Made by a program: the position numbers and the translations under genes. This document shows positions 44,391 to 57,689 of a stretch of DNA of 64,000 nucleotides, piece by piece (position 1 is the first letter of the stretch; each line of letters begins with the position of its first letter). The notes below the pieces were generated by a model that saw nothing but the letters and a program-made list of their open reading frames with translations, was not told where the DNA came from and did not search any database. This stretch comes from Lepiota brunneoincarnata (taxonomy: Eukaryota; Basidiomycota; Agaricomycetes; Agaricales; Agaricaceae), in the NCBI GenBank assembly GCA_023014365.1, contig JAEBUN010000030.1, positions 62,001 through 126,000 on the forward strand, in the 5' to 3' direction.

Positions 44391-45940
44391 ATGAAGTTTC
44401 TCGCCATCAGCCAACTCTCGTTCACTCTTCTCTGGTTTTCCACGGCTACCACGGCCTTACCCACGCGCCACATCTTTGCACGTCAAGGGTTTCCAGGAAT
44501 TGGGGAAGGACCAGCAAAGGCCACAGATGGAAGCACGATCATCGAGGATCAGGTGACTGTCAATGGACTTCCGATCAGGTTCAAGGTCTCTGCGCCGGCA
44601 AATGAGTTGGTGTCGAATGCGGGTGTGGATGAGGGTACACTGGGCATCAACGTTCTCTTTCATGGAGACGGAGGGCAGTCGTTCTTTGATTTCCCAGTGA
44701 GTTCTGTCCTCGGGCCATAGCTCCTGTGAACTGACTGATGGATTGTTTGTGATGACGTAGAACCAAGGGGTGAATAATGGATTGATGGGCGTTGCGTTGC
44801 TTTCCCCGGATCCCGACCTGTTTTGGGGAGGGTCTGATCCTGACGACCCGACAGGGCTTGCGAGACCAGATGGGGATGCCCATAGTGCTGCTGTGAATGC
44901 ATTCCTTACCAAGGTGCGCTGTTAGCCGCGGTGGTGATCGAGTGGGGACAATCAAGAAGTGTTGTTGCTGATGCGTAGGAATGCGATGGCAGATGCTTCC
45001 GAAGGTCGTTAATTTTGACCAGAGTAAAATATTCATGGAGGGTATTAGCGGCGGGTCGTTGTTATTGAGCGGTCAGTGAGGGTTGGCTTTTTTTGTAAAA
45101 GAAATTGCCGGAAACTGATTATAATAGGTTTCATGATTCCTACGTTTGGCGCATCCTTGGGCGTTCCGGGCGTCGTTTTCGGCTGTGGCGGGTTACCTCC
45201 GTACGTCCCAAGTTCTACCCTGGATTCCATCCACTGGTTACGCGGATACTAAAAATAAAATGTGGCGGGCAGGCAAGGAGATGTTAAGGGTGATATATCC
45301 AACATCAGGATACACTGGCAGAGCAGCATCAACGACTTGCCAGACCTGCAGACTTCGATGTGAGAGTTGGATCAGTCTTCTTGACCTGGCACGCATCTCG
45401 ACTGATCGCGTGGTTCGTGTGGATGTGTGCTATCCCGTATAGCCCTCAGTCTATTTCAGCCTACGAGCAAATTGCCGTTGATGCGGGCTTATCTGACACA
45501 CAGATCAACCAGTTATTGACTGCTGATGCGTCGCCAAATGGAGGACACTGGTAAGTGGATGTGTGTGTGTGTGTGTGTTTTTTCTAGCTCTGTTGCCTGA
45601 TTGTTGGGATTTCGTAAACGTCGTTTGGTCACCTTAGTGAATTTGATGAGCGGGACTTTGTTAGCGGTGTGCAGCTCCTGACGGATAACTTTGGTGATAT
45701 CTTGAGCGGTGATGCTGCGCTCAATGGTGTCACTGTTACCAACGTGAGTCTAATAATCAGCATTGTCTTGGCTGTCAGGCGGTTAATAGGTTGCTTGGCA
45801 TTGTTATATCGTAGGGCGTCGTTGGAAATGAACAGCTGTTCCAAGCGCCGGCGCAAGTTGCCGCTTCGTCGAAGACGGGTGGAGGGGCTACAGGCGGCTC
45901 TGGTAAAAAGGGTGGAAAGAACCGGAAGTCGAGAAATTGA
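44391..45940 (+). CDS. Secreted alpha/beta-hydrolase-like fungal protein
   Basis: Eight exons (44391-44696, 44761-44913, 44993-45071, 45128-45200, 45273-45359, 45443-45550, 45638-45743, 45815-45940) give 345 residues with closed phases. A signal peptide (MKFLAISQLSFTLLWF...TALP) is followed by LGINVLFHGDGGQSFFDFP (oxyanion-like HGDGG), GVALLSPDPDLFWGG, FMEGISGGSLLLSG (a G-x-S-x-G nucleophile elbow), IHWQSSINDLP, and GHCEFDERDFVSG holding the likely catalytic histidine. A Gly/Lys-rich tail (GGSGKKGGKNRKSRN) ends it. Close relatives in mushrooms are often labelled cyclin-like F-box, a label that the signal peptide and serine elbow contradict. Substrate unknown; esterase or depolymerase activity is inferred. 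The acceptor of exon 3 could be 16 bases upstream in another frame; the chosen one restores the family sequence. Confidence 0.82.
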
Positions 45941-46712
45941 GTAACGGTGTGGTGTCAGCTCGCGTACAGAGAATTTTGTCGTCGGTTAGGTGTTAATTGT
46001 GAAGAGAGAGACTCTTCTCCTCGAAATCAGACTTAAATATATCAGGGTAGTCTGGGGTCTTCCTATCTTCGTCCTCACTCGTCTGCCGTTGTTCAGATTC
46101 TTTTTTGGTCTAAGTAATAACTAGGCTCGGACAGCGAAGATAACCCGTTTTGGACTGGTTATGGCAGAACCACGGGTCGGATGCGGATTGGATATGGGGG
46201 TGGAGTGCGTAATGGGACCCGCACGACATTTCATTGTGACCCAGAAATTAAATTCCATTCGAGTGTCTTCGTGGAAAAGAAGACATGCTAGGAAATGTCA
46301 GCTGGGTGACGGAAGGGGCTGAGGTCTTGTTTGCATTTTTGGTATGAGAGGGGCGGCGTTGAGTATGTATTTTGTATCTGCGGTCTGCCGGAGGCTATGA
46401 TATCGGCGTATGGTTTTTGTCTCGGTTTTTGACCTGTTTGGGTCAGCATCTCTCTCTGCGCTGAACTACGTCAGATATATAAAACATGGGGTGGAGGCTG
46501 TGAATTGATTGGAGTGTCCCGGGTCCGGTGTTCCGAATAAGGAAGGCAGTACCGTGGTGACCACAATGTGTGGAGGGCTCCTTTGTCCGCTGCTTGTCCA
46601 TTATTCCCTCGACCGAATAACTCTTTTCTCCCTCTCCCCCCATCCCTCCTTCGCCCGTGCTGGCTCTCGGTGCTAGCATATTACAATCTAGAGACCCCCA
46701 CTCGACGGGCTC
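45941..46712. other. Intergenic stretch before the flippase gene
   Basis: No gene seen. A CT-rich tract (46603-46655) precedes the flippase start. Confidence 0.5.
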
Positions 46713-49700
46713 ATGTCTTTCTTCAAGCGACACCACGCCCCAACCGAAATCGACACGGACGAGGAGAATGACGAAAACATCGACCCCGAGCTTCGTTTGC
46801 GTACCGTGCGCACTGCTGCTTCTGCCATTGCCGAGTCAATCCGCTCGGAACAGCGCGCGGAGAGGCGAAAGACTATGCACAGGAAGCGGTCGAGGTTCTT
46901 TCGCAGACCGCATGAGAAGAAGGCAGAGGAGGCAGTGTCTGCGGATGCCACTCCTTCAAAGGAGATTCCAGGGGCGAGGAGGAATGTCTATATTAATCAC
47001 TCGCTGTCCTCCACAGAGGTGGGAAGTGACGGGGAGCCCAAAGTGCGCTATGTGAGGAATAAAGTTCGGACGACCAGTGCGTATCCTTAAATTATGATGA
47101 TGCTCCACGATGAACTTTTTGATACAGAGTATACCATTCTGACGTTCATCCCAAAAAACTTGTATGAACAATTTCGACGGTGAGTTTCATCGACAATGTG
47201 CTCGTTTTTACTCCTCAGTGTCATTTAGGGTCGCCAATTTATTCTTCCTGTCCCTCGTGATCCTCCAGCGTATGTTTTCCTATCGTTATGCCGTGTCAGT
47301 AATCTCATCGCCTTTCCAAGTCTTTCCTATATTCGGAGCTGCGGCCGGTTCAATAGCCATGCTTCCTCTCGTGTTTATTCTCACAGTGACCGCCATTAAG
47401 GATGGTATCGAGGATTACCGGCGAGGGGTTTTGGATGAGGAGGTCAACACTTCGGCCGCGACTAAGCTGGGCGGCAGTTGGAAGAACGTGAATCAACCGG
47501 CTGATCCTCGCTCGTGGTATGAAAAACTACTTGGCATCAATCCACCAGGCAAAGTTACGAAGGGTGTGCGAAAGTTGCGAGAGAGGGAGGCTGGGCTGGC
47601 TGGGCAGGACCTGCGGGTGGAGCTGAGGCGGAGTGGAGATGACTCGAGTGTTCTGACGCATGATGTCAGTCAGAGCAGTATTGACCTTGCCAACCGGGGT
47701 GGGGCTGGACGTCGGTTGGAGGATATCCAGAGCGTCGACTCGCATAGTTATCCACCAGCTACCTTGGGGGAGCTGTCCAAGGCCTCCCTTTCGGAACCTG
47801 CGAAGGAATCAACCGAATTTGGTCAAAGCCCGCACTTTCCACACATCGGATCCTTCTCTCAGTACCAACAATCTATACATTCGCGTTCAAGTTTAGGGGT
47901 CATTGATTGGCGTAAGCGTACTGGTGGCTCTGCGAGGTGGGAGAGGACGCTGTGGAAGAAGCTGGAGGTCGGAGATATTGTGCTGCTGCGGGAAAACGAT
48001 CAAGTGCCTGCGGACATCGTTGTCCTGTCAACCTCTGATTCCGATGGAATGTGCTACTTGGAGACGAAGAATTTGGATGGCGAGACGAATCTGAAACCTC
48101 GAAAAGCTGTCAAACCTACATCGAACATTTCGTCCGAGGAAGATATTGAGCGGTCGTCCTTCTACCTCGATTCAGAGCCTCCCCACCAAAATCTCTATCT
48201 TTATCACGGCGTTTTGCGGTACAAGGATATTATTAATGGGGAGCAGAAGCAGGAGGCGGTGACTATCAATGAACTCTTGCTTCGTGGTTGCGCCCTGCGA
48301 AACACGAATTGGGTCATTGGTTTGGTTGTCTTCACGGGCTCAGACACAAAGATCATGTTGAATGGAGGAGACACGCCATCGAAACGGAGTAAAATCGAGA
48401 AGGAGACCAACTTCAATGTCATCGTCAACTTTTGTGTTCTCTCGATCATGTGTTTGATCGCGGCCATCTTCAACGGCGTGCAAGACGCGAAGACGGGTAC
48501 CAGTGCGCAGTTCTTCGAAGCCGGTTCGGACCCAACATCGTCTTATATTGTCAACGCGATCATCACCTTTGCGTAAGATTCTTCGTTTTCTTTTCAAGGG
48601 GGTATTAACTGACTCATATATATATATATCAGGTCGTGCCTCATCGCCTTCCAAAACATCGTCCCCATCTCCCTCTATATCTCTATTGAAATCGTCAAGA
48701 CCATCCAAGCATACTTCATCTCTCAGGACATTGACATGTACTACGAACCTTACAACACCGCTTGCGTACCCAAAACATGGAACATTTCCGACGACCTTGG
48801 CCAAATCGAGTATATTTTCTCCGACAAAACGGGCACCCTCACCCAAAACATCATGGAGTTCCAGAAATGCTCTATTCACGGCGTAACCTATGGCGAAGGC
48901 GTCACCGAGGCTCAACGCGGTGCGGCAACGCGTGAAGGCAAGGCGGATGTCTACAACTCCAAGGAACTCAACGAGAAGCTCGAGAATCTGAAGCGGCAGA
49001 TGATCAACACGATGGAACGGACGTTCAAGAACCGGTATATGCAAACGGATAAAGTGACGCTCGTGGCGCCCAAGTTGGCTGAGGACCTGGGAGATAGGAA
49101 GTCGGAGCAGCGAGGGCGTATTATTGCGTTCTTCCGCGCGTTGGCTTTGTGTCATACTGTGCTTGCGGATCGGCCTGAGCCGCAGAAGGAACCGCATCTT
49201 TTGAACTACAAGGCGGAGAGTCCGGATGAGGCGGCGCTTGTGTCGGCGGCGAGGGATGCTGGGTTCCCGTTCGTTGGGAAAAGCAAGGATGTTTTGGATA
49301 TCGAGGTCATGGGTCAAACGGAGAGGTATACGTTGCTGAAGGTGCTGGAATTTAATAGCACGAGGAAGAGGATGAGTGTCGTCGTCAGAATCCCCGACGG
49401 GCGGTTGGTGCTGTACTGCAAGGGTGCGGATAGCGTGATTTATGCCCGGCTGGCAAAGGACCACGATCAGATGTTGAAGGAGCAAACGAGCAAGGATATG
49501 GAGACGTTTGCGAACAATGGGCTGAGGACGTTGTGTATTGCCTTTCGGTATTTGGAGGAGGACGAGTATCTGACGTGGGTGAGGACGTATGATGCGGCGA
49601 CGAGTGCGATTGAGAATAGGGATGAGGAGATCGACAAGGCGAACGAGATGATTGAACATTCGTTGGTTATCCTTGGGGCGACGGCGCTGGAGGATAAGTT

Positions 49701-52301
49701 GCAGGAGGGTGTGCCGGATGCGATTGAGATGTTGCATCGAGCTGGGATCAAGTTGTGGATCTTGACTGGTATATGTGCTCGTTTCTTGGTACGATCGTGT
49801 TGTGCTCACGTGGTTGCTTTCTTGCAGGCGACAAACTACAAACCGCGATCGAGATTGGATACAGTTGCAACTTGTTGAAGAACGACATGGATATCATGAT
49901 TCTCTCTGCAGATAATCCGGAACAGACGCGCGCACAGATTGAGGCGGGTCTCAACAAGATTGCCTCCGTCCTCGGCCCGCCGTCATGGGAACCCAAGAAA
50001 CGTGGTTTTATACCTGGTACCACCAAGGCGTCATTCGCGGTAGTCATTGATGGGGATACACTGCGTCACGCGCTCACACCCGATCTCAAGCCATTGTTCT
50101 TGAACCTTGGAACACAATGCGAGACGGTGGTTTGTTGTCGGGTGTCACCGGCTCAGAAGGCCCTGACCGTCAATTTGGTGCGTATCCTTGTATGTGTTTG
50201 TGTCGTAATCGCTGAGACTCTGGTTTCAGGTTAAGGAGGGCAGAAACGCGATGACACTCTCTATTGGCGACGGTGCGAACGACGTCGCTATGATTCAAGA
50301 AGCCAACATTGGGTGTGGACTATTCGGACTTGAAGGTTCACAGGCCGCTATGTCGGCCGATTATGCGTTTGGCCAGTTCCGTTTCTTGACCAAGTTGTTG
50401 CTCGTCCACGGGCGTTGGTCGTACCAGCGTGTTGCGGATATGCATAGTAATTTCTTCTACAAGGTGCGCTCTGGCGACTTTGTGTTGATTGTGGGTGCTA
50501 ACATGGTGGTATCTAGAATGTTATCTGGACATTCGCGATGTTCTGGTATCTGCCTTTCAACAAGTAAGTATCAGTACTGGATATGACGGCCTTCATGCTG
50601 ACGAGCTGTAGTTTTGACGCAACATATCTGTATCAGTATACATTCATCCTCTTGTACAATCTTGTATTTACCTCGCTCCCTGTGATTGTGCTCGGAGGTG
50701 AGCGGTTTTCATTCCTGGCTTCAATGTTGTCTTTCTTACATGGGCCGGCAATACGCAGCTTTCGATCAAGACATCAACGCCCGAGCGGCTCTTGCTTTCC
50801 CCCAACTCTACGTCCGCGGCATTCGGGGCCTCGAATATACCCGAACCAAATTCTGGCTTTACATGGGGGACGGTCTTTACCAGTCCGCAGTCGTGTTCTT
50901 CATTCCTTTCTTAGTCTGGACGCTTGGATATCCTATAACGTGGAACGGAAGGGGAATTGATTCGTTGGCCGACTTTGGAACTACAGTTGCAGTCGCTGCC
51001 ATCTTATCGGCGAACACATATGTTGGGATAAATACCCACTAGTGAGTGTTTCATTTGTTCGGTTTCGAATGAACAACGTTTTAATAGTTATGGGTCGCCA
51101 GCTGGACTATTATGACTTGGATTGTGGTCGTGGGATCGACGCTTGTGATGTTGCTTTGGATCCTGGTCTACTCATTCTTTATGAGCAGTGATTTCATCGA
51201 TGAAGTTCTGATCCTGTATGGTGGAATCACCTTTTGGGCTACGGTTGTGTTCACGGCTGTAGTTGCTCTCGGTGCGCAGACTCCTTCCAGCCCCGAATAT
51301 CAAGCGCAAAACTCATTGTTTACCCCTCAGCACCTCGATTTATCGCCAAATTTGTCACGACGGTCTACTATCCGCTCGATAAGGACATCGTTCGCGAAAT
51401 GTGGGTGATGGGTGACCTCAAGGACCAACTCGGGATCAAGCACCGGAGGGACAAGAAGGGGAACGACTCGAGCAGCCTAGAAGCTGCGCCCATGTTCCTT
51501 GAGCAACATAGTCGGTCAATATCCGAGCTATCAGTTCATCATGCTTACGAACCAACAGCATCGGACTCGCCATCGACACCACACAGTCGGTCTCGGGATC
51601 TGTCCCCAGCACCTGACCAATATCCTATAACGCCCCCGACTCAACACGAGCCTAATACACACCTGACGGCACCACCACATGCTATGCGATTTGATACCCC
51701 TTCCCCACAACCCTCGTATTATTCGGCTTCTGATATTCCTCCCCCGTCACCTCTACCCCCGGCGCAGTATCGTCTTGCCTCAGGCGAGATAACGACGACC
51801 CCCCCGACGCGGATAACAAGTCTGATCCCTTCTCTGCTCAATTCACCTTCGCCATCAAACAACACACTACAACTTCCGATTTTACAAGGGCCGCCAGGGC
51901 TCATTCGACGACTAAGTGGGGGTGGAGGTGGCGGTGGCGGTAGGGCACCAGCGGATCATGGGGTGTATGAAATGCGGGTGCGGAGCCCCCCAGTTGAGCA
52001 TGATGACCCTGCGCAGTTTGGGCATGGACATAGTGGGGGATCGGCGAGTACTGCATCATATAATTCGTATGCTACTGCTGCGGATGAACTTTGGACGGGG
52101 GAAGAGGAGACTCGAGGGGCGGGTGGTTCGGGACGTCAACCGAAATCACCTGGTGGAGGTTCCGGCAGGCACGTGGGGGAGGGTGATGGTGGTGATGATG
52201 ATAGACATGCGGCTGTGGGTTCTTCGTTCGAGGGCTATGCTGGGCAGCAGCATGATCGACGGACGAGTGGGGCGTCTTGGGATGTGGGACAGGCGCTATG
52301 A
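46713..52301 (+). CDS. P4-ATPase phospholipid flippase, Dnf1/Dnf2 type
   Basis: Moves phospholipids from the outer to the cytosolic leaflet of plasma and trafficking membranes. Twelve exons: 46713-47076, 47128-47179, 47229-47269, 47321-48572, 48633-49768, 49828-50177, 50230-50463, 50517-50563, 50612-50697, 50759-51041, 51102-51271, 51331-52301; 1661 residues. Seen in order: a charged N-terminus; the P4 entry motif [17 protein letters not shown]; the actuator LDGET; the phosphorylation site DKTGT; the KGADS and PDEAAL nucleotide-binding motifs; GDGANDV; and the RWSYQRV and YTRTKFWLY lumenal/TM parts. The last 270 or so residues are a Ser/Pro/Gly-rich disordered tail. The long insertion between membrane segment 2 and the actuator matches Dnf1/2 rather than Drs2. 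It is expected to need a Cdc50-family subunit, not encoded here. Intact. Confidence 0.96.
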
Positions 52302-53358
52302 TGAATGAAATGATAAGTTTTTTTATTAGACTTTTGTGTGCTTACCTCGACTACCCCCCCTCCCTTCTCTCCAGCTTCGCCCCATTCGCTTTTATACACT
52401 TTTGTCATGGTGGTTGTGCAGGGTTGTGCTGATATGTAATTTGAAGTGTCACATAATTTGAACTACCTCACTACATCACGTTTGTTTTTTGCAATTTCGC
52501 GCTTTTGCTTTTTTCATTTTCACTCTGCTTGCTCTCGAGTAATTAGGATCGGATACTTATCATGCTTGGTTATCTACACGTCTTTGTCAATCGCGTATAT
52601 AGCAGAACTCTAAACAAGATGGAATATTTATTGAGGACGACAAACACGTGTAGCCCAAGATTTGGGTGTACGACTTGCCCCGGCAAATAGATTAATAAAC
52701 TTCAAAAGGGAAAAGCCCTGACAAAGGCTGAAGGCTGAAAGCCAATTAGATGGCCCTGACCTGAGCGAATCCATGTGGCTTTCCTTGTGGACGTGACTAG
52801 TGGATGACGTCGACGGAGTTTGCCGAGAGCGTGCCGATAGGCTTTGAGCCTTTAGCCTACAGGCTACAGCCAGTCATAGCGCCCTCTGGGAATTTCAGCT
52901 GTTCGCCTTTTGGAACGACGCAACGCCGGTGGATATGCATATGCATGGTGATATTGGGGAAAAAGCCACGGATTTTGTTTCTACTGGTGGTATTCGGGAT
53001 CTGATGCTCCCGGTGACCCGGTGTCACGCTATCCTGATTTATCGATTTGGGGTGAAAACCCACCAGGGGAACTGAGGGGAACTGCCGGTGATGTGGAGAT
53101 TTTTGTGGGACTGAGGGTGCAGAGGACAAATTGTGAAGTTGAGGCGGGTGTTTGGGAGGAATAGATGGGATAGTTCCGGACAAGGAAAAGAAGGTTTGGG
53201 ACTAAAGCTCCAGATCGATCTGGGACTCGGAAGGGGCATTCGGGCAAATTCGGTTGGAAGCAGTAAGCATGAACAGATGTGACTTATTTCTGTGCTTGTT
53301 TGTACCTATACATAAATTCAGGTCATTTGTTTCTGCTGCTTGCCTTCAAACCACCATC
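52302..53358. other. Intergenic stretch
   Basis: No gene is supported. Short ORFs on both strands around 52804-53247 are motif-free. Confidence 0.5.
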
Positions 53359-56300
53359 ATGCCTCCCGTTACGACCCAGGACATCCAGGACCACCCGCAA
53401 CCATCGTCCTCGTCCGCTTCCTCTATTCTCAAGGAGCGCCGCTTCAAGCTCAGCAGGTTGGTCGTCTACTCCATTATGTCCCTCTTTCTGAGACTTGGGT
53501 TCTGATTCTTTGTTTTGCAGGGCGTGTGACAGATGTCGGTGAGCTTCTTCGCTGCACCCAGGATACGATTGTGCCCTCTGAAACGTTCTACAGGCGGAGA
53601 AGGATCAAGTGCGATGAAGGCCATCCATGCCAAGCATGCCTGACTGCGAACTCTGCCTGTACGTTCGAGGAGCCAGGGAAGAGGACACATCCACACAAGT
53701 CAAAGTGCGCGCTTGAACGGATCTTGGCTTGGCTATCTATTTCCTAATTTCCGTCATGATTAGACGTACGGCAACCCTGGAGGATCGCATGCAACACCTC
53801 GAATCCCTTATTCAGGCCATTCCGCCTACCGTTTTCAATGCAGGAGGTGTTGTACCATCAAACTCCATTACGCATAATCCGACCGACCCCACGGCCAGCC
53901 CTATCGCTCCGATCATGTACCCTTCCGAAATACCATCAGGCGTGCCTCCGCCTTCACTGCATGTTTTCCCTTTGTTGAATCCCTCGACACACTTCACACG
54001 CGAGCGTCCACTCGACGAAAGACAACAAAGTCCACATAACTCCCTTCGTTCGTTCCTTGGAGGCGGGTATTACACCCAGGGTCAGCCTCAAAATGTGGAA
54101 CAGTTGGCTGAAGAGACTTCAAGAATGTCCTTGACAGCTTCTTATCTGTATTTTGACGATGAAGGGTACACCCGGTGGCAAGGAGAGACATCAGGTCTTC
54201 CTGTTCTAGATCTTTTGGTGGAGCGCCACAAGCCAGCACGCACAACCACAGATCCTTCCCGTCCAGAGTCGACTTCGCCCTCGAATCCCTCAACCAAGTT
54301 AGCCAATGCTAGCAACGAGGATTGGTTCCCTGACCGGACGCTACGCCGCACTGACATGAACCCTCAAACACTGTGGAAGTTAATCACATCGTGCATAGTC
54401 CCAGAGCTGATGGACAGGTGTGACAGGTCTTATTGAATTGTTTACGCTGATCTCCCTCATACCCTTTGATAGTCTGGTGCAGTGCTATTTATCGACGTCA
54501 TATTATATTCTTCCCTTCCTTCATGTTCCCACATTCTTGACGGTAAGTCTCCACTCCCTCCTTCACCAAGTTAGTCCTTTCCCCAAACTCACAGTAATGC
54601 TTTCCTCCTCGCGGCCTCTCACAGGATTACGGCAACCCACAGAAATGGGGAGAACCAGGGTTTGCAGCGTTTATCGTCGCTATATGTTGTCTTGCCTCCC
54701 GTCACATGGATGATCCTCGCGTGCGAGCGGATCCTAACGACAGCATATCCGCTGGCGTTCATTGGTTCGAACTTTTCATTCGGCTTCGTACTCTCCCTAT
54801 TGCGGACCGACCTACTCTTTACAATATTCAAGCCAATCTCATCGCAGCCGTGTATGCAATCGGCCTCGGACGCATCTCAAGAGCGGCGGCGTTGCTTGCG
54901 GAAGCAGTTACTATGTGCATGGATGCAGGACTCCACCGCTCCGCGGATACCTATGACCTATTCGACCCAATCGAGGATGAAGTCCGAAAACGTACCTTTT
55001 GGTGTGTCTACATTTGGGATAAACAGCTCAGCGCCCATTTCGGTCGACCTTCGATGCTTCGCCTGAGAGATTGTGATGTCGCGGAGCCTGCCCCGGTGGA
55101 TGATGAGTTTATCTCTCGAGAGGGAGTTGGAACACCCCCCCCTGGTGTTGAGTGCAGGTTGGGTGCATTTATCATGTCTCTGCGGATCATGGTTGTGCTT
55201 GAATCGGTTTTGGACGTCCCGCCCGCCCGACAATCTGATGATTCAAACTCGTTTTTGCTGCGGGCCACCAATGTCTTGTCTGGCGCTAGAACATTCAAAC
55301 CCATGAGGGAGGAGGAAGCGCTCTTGGACGAGATTCGTCGTAGCATTCCTGCATACTGGGCACATTCTCCCGAGACACTAGCCAGTGAGGATACAGTCCG
55401 AATGACCCAGGCAGAACGCTTGCACTGCGCTGAGCATTATGTTCGACTATTGATTTACCGGCACCGATTCTCAGAACTAGTCGCTGAGAGAACGAATGGG
55501 CCCCATGGAGGGGAGGAACAAACAGATGCAGAGAAGGAGGCCCTCGTCGCTGCGCACAGCTCGGCTCTCCGGATTGTTGCTGCACATGTCAATATCGCAA
55601 AGAAGGGCCTCATGACTTACTGTATGTTTTTGATTTTGCCATTTTTGTCGTATTCGCTGAACTTGTTGCACAGATGGCGTGCACGTGATACACCAACTCA
55701 CTCAAGCTGGTCGTACGCTTGTGGCTATTTTGCTCTGTTGCAAGTCGGAAGCGTTACAACATCTGATACCGCCTGGATTGGATGCAGTTCGATCCTGTAT
55801 CGGACTTTTACGAAGATTCAGTGGTCGTTATGTGTGTGGTCTTCGTTCGGGAGACCTCATGGAGGAGTTCTGCCGGCGTGAGTGACCCCTGACCGGTACC
55901 CACTTAACAACCTATACTTACATCTCAACCAATAGTAACGCAGATACCTCTGGATCTCACGGGTGATTCAAGACAGGACAAGAACACTGTTCCCTCTTCC
56001 CGCCCTGCCTGGATACGACCCGTTCGCAAGAAAGCACCCTCTGCCCCACGGTCAACACACAGCGCTGACTCACCTTCGCACCATAGTAGTCCTGAAGCCT
56101 TTTCACCTTCCGAGTTCTTCAACGAGCCCTCCAAAGCCACACAGTCCTTCTCCACTCCACCCTCAGCTTCTATTGCAATGCCGAATCAAATGCCATCACC
56201 TCCCCAATATAACGGTGGGAATCGTCCGCCACAAAACACATCCTCGACTTTCCTGAATGCGTCAGGGACTATGGGAATGGATATGATAAGGGAAGATCAC

Positions 56301-56546
56301 CAGATGTACATGTCGCATGGGGAAATGATGGCGCTGTTCAACGATGGAGGCGTCGATGTCAACCAACTCTTCTCATCCGATTTTAGTATGCCATCTCAAC
56401 AGCAGGCACAACCGTCTCAACAGTCACAACAGCCGCAGCAATCAACAGGTGACCAGCAAAGTAGCGGGAGTGCGATTGCATCCGGAGCGACAGGGTTTGG
56501 TAGCCCTGTATTCATGAAGATCAATGGGCTAACTACCTCGTCATAG
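53359..56546 (+). CDS. Zn2Cys6 transcription factor with fungal_trans domain
   Basis: A nuclear regulator binding DNA through a Gal4-type binuclear zinc cluster. Exons 53359-53456, 53521-53538, 53594-53704, 53764-54417, 54473-54542, 54625-55621, 55674-55877 and 55936-56546 give 920 residues. The cluster reads [17 protein letters not shown] then [10 protein letters not shown], the six cysteines in C-x2-C-x6-C-x5-C-x2-C-x6-C spacing; its first part is carried on an 18-nt microexon. A basic linker and a short coiled coil ([15 protein letters not shown]) follow. The middle-homology fungal_trans region shows [52 protein letters not shown] and [14 protein letters not shown]. The C-terminus is Ser/Gln/Pro-rich, a plausible activation domain. 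Targets cannot be inferred. Confidence 0.94.
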
Positions 56547-57689
56547 CGACGGTATGCCTGCTGGTCGGGATCGATCCTACTATGGGCCAGGAACTTAATT
56601 ACCTACTCTGATTTATATCGTCGCATGGACCTGTTTCATATGTCTCGTACCCTTGCTTTGCTATTATGTTGTAGGTCCCTGGGATTTTTTTTTTTTTGCT
56701 TTTCCTCTTCTCTGCGACTCCTTCGATATCTACATATTATGTTGGGATATTAGCTTTTGTCTAGTAACAGCAAGTGTAATTATATCTGTTGCAACACATC
56801 GCGTTTGGGTTCAAGCCCTTTCACTCAACCCTGTTACCCCGAAGGCGCCCGAGGCGCCGCTGAACCCTGGTAACGGAACGTCGGTGTCTTGGCTAATCTC
56901 GACAGGCACACACCTATGTAGTTCAGAACTTCGAGGACTCACGCTGGTCGACGATCGGCCACGGGTTATTCTTGTTGAACGAGATTCTGGAGAGAACTGG
57001 TAGCATATACTGTTGTCAAGATATGTGCATATATTCGGATCGCCTCCCTTTTTTTGGCCACTTGTTGCGCTATTGCGACGCTGGCGGCAACTTTTGTGAT
57101 TTGGGCGTTTCCCTAGCAGGGGTAGTGAGCTGCTGTAAGCCACGTGAGCGAAATCAAGTTTGCGGGATTCCAACTTTGGACCATCCCTTTGTCGTGTCCG
57201 GGAAAACCTCGACAGAAATGGACATTCCTTTCAACCCCCCCCCCCACTGCAGAAATGGCGAGCCCATGCTTTCTCTTTCTGAATAGGCCCCGAGTCGAGG
57301 TTTCAAACTACCTGCTGCCCCTGCAGTGAGTGATTAATAACGAGCGGCGTGGGCCCATTTCTGGCGGGAAGGACAATTGGGGTCTCTTTGTTACCCCCCA
57401 CCCTTAACTCGGCTGCTTCTGTGGAAGTTCACACAGGGTTCTGGCGTACACACAACAATAAGCCCAGTGCTTCTGTGGGTAAAGTCTGACAGCCCGATAT
57501 GGAGTCAGTTGATCTGCGGTCAGCTAGTTTCTTTTTGTTCCAAGGTACAGCGCGAGACAAAAGGCCAGGTACTTACTTATACCCGTCGCGTTGCCACATG
57601 CAGTGCGAGTTCATAACCCCTCGCCCACACCCCACAATTCCCGACAAGGATATTTAGCGCTCTTGAACATTGTTTGTTATACTCGGACG
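56547..57689. other. Intergenic stretch
   Basis: Contains T and C homopolymer runs (56685, 57237) and short motif-free ORFs. A GGGTTCAAGCCC at about 56808 resembles a tRNA B box, but no cloverleaf surrounds it. Confidence 0.5.

Noticed and set aside
48617..48631. TATATATATA run as a promoter
   Set aside because: It lies inside a flippase intron just before the acceptor.
48340..49809. A 489-residue minus-strand ORF
   Set aside because: It is antisense to the flippase coding exons and arises from their codon bias; it has no family features.
56800..56820. tRNA gene suggested by GGGTTCAAGCCC
   Set aside because: No A box or acceptor stem at the right distance.
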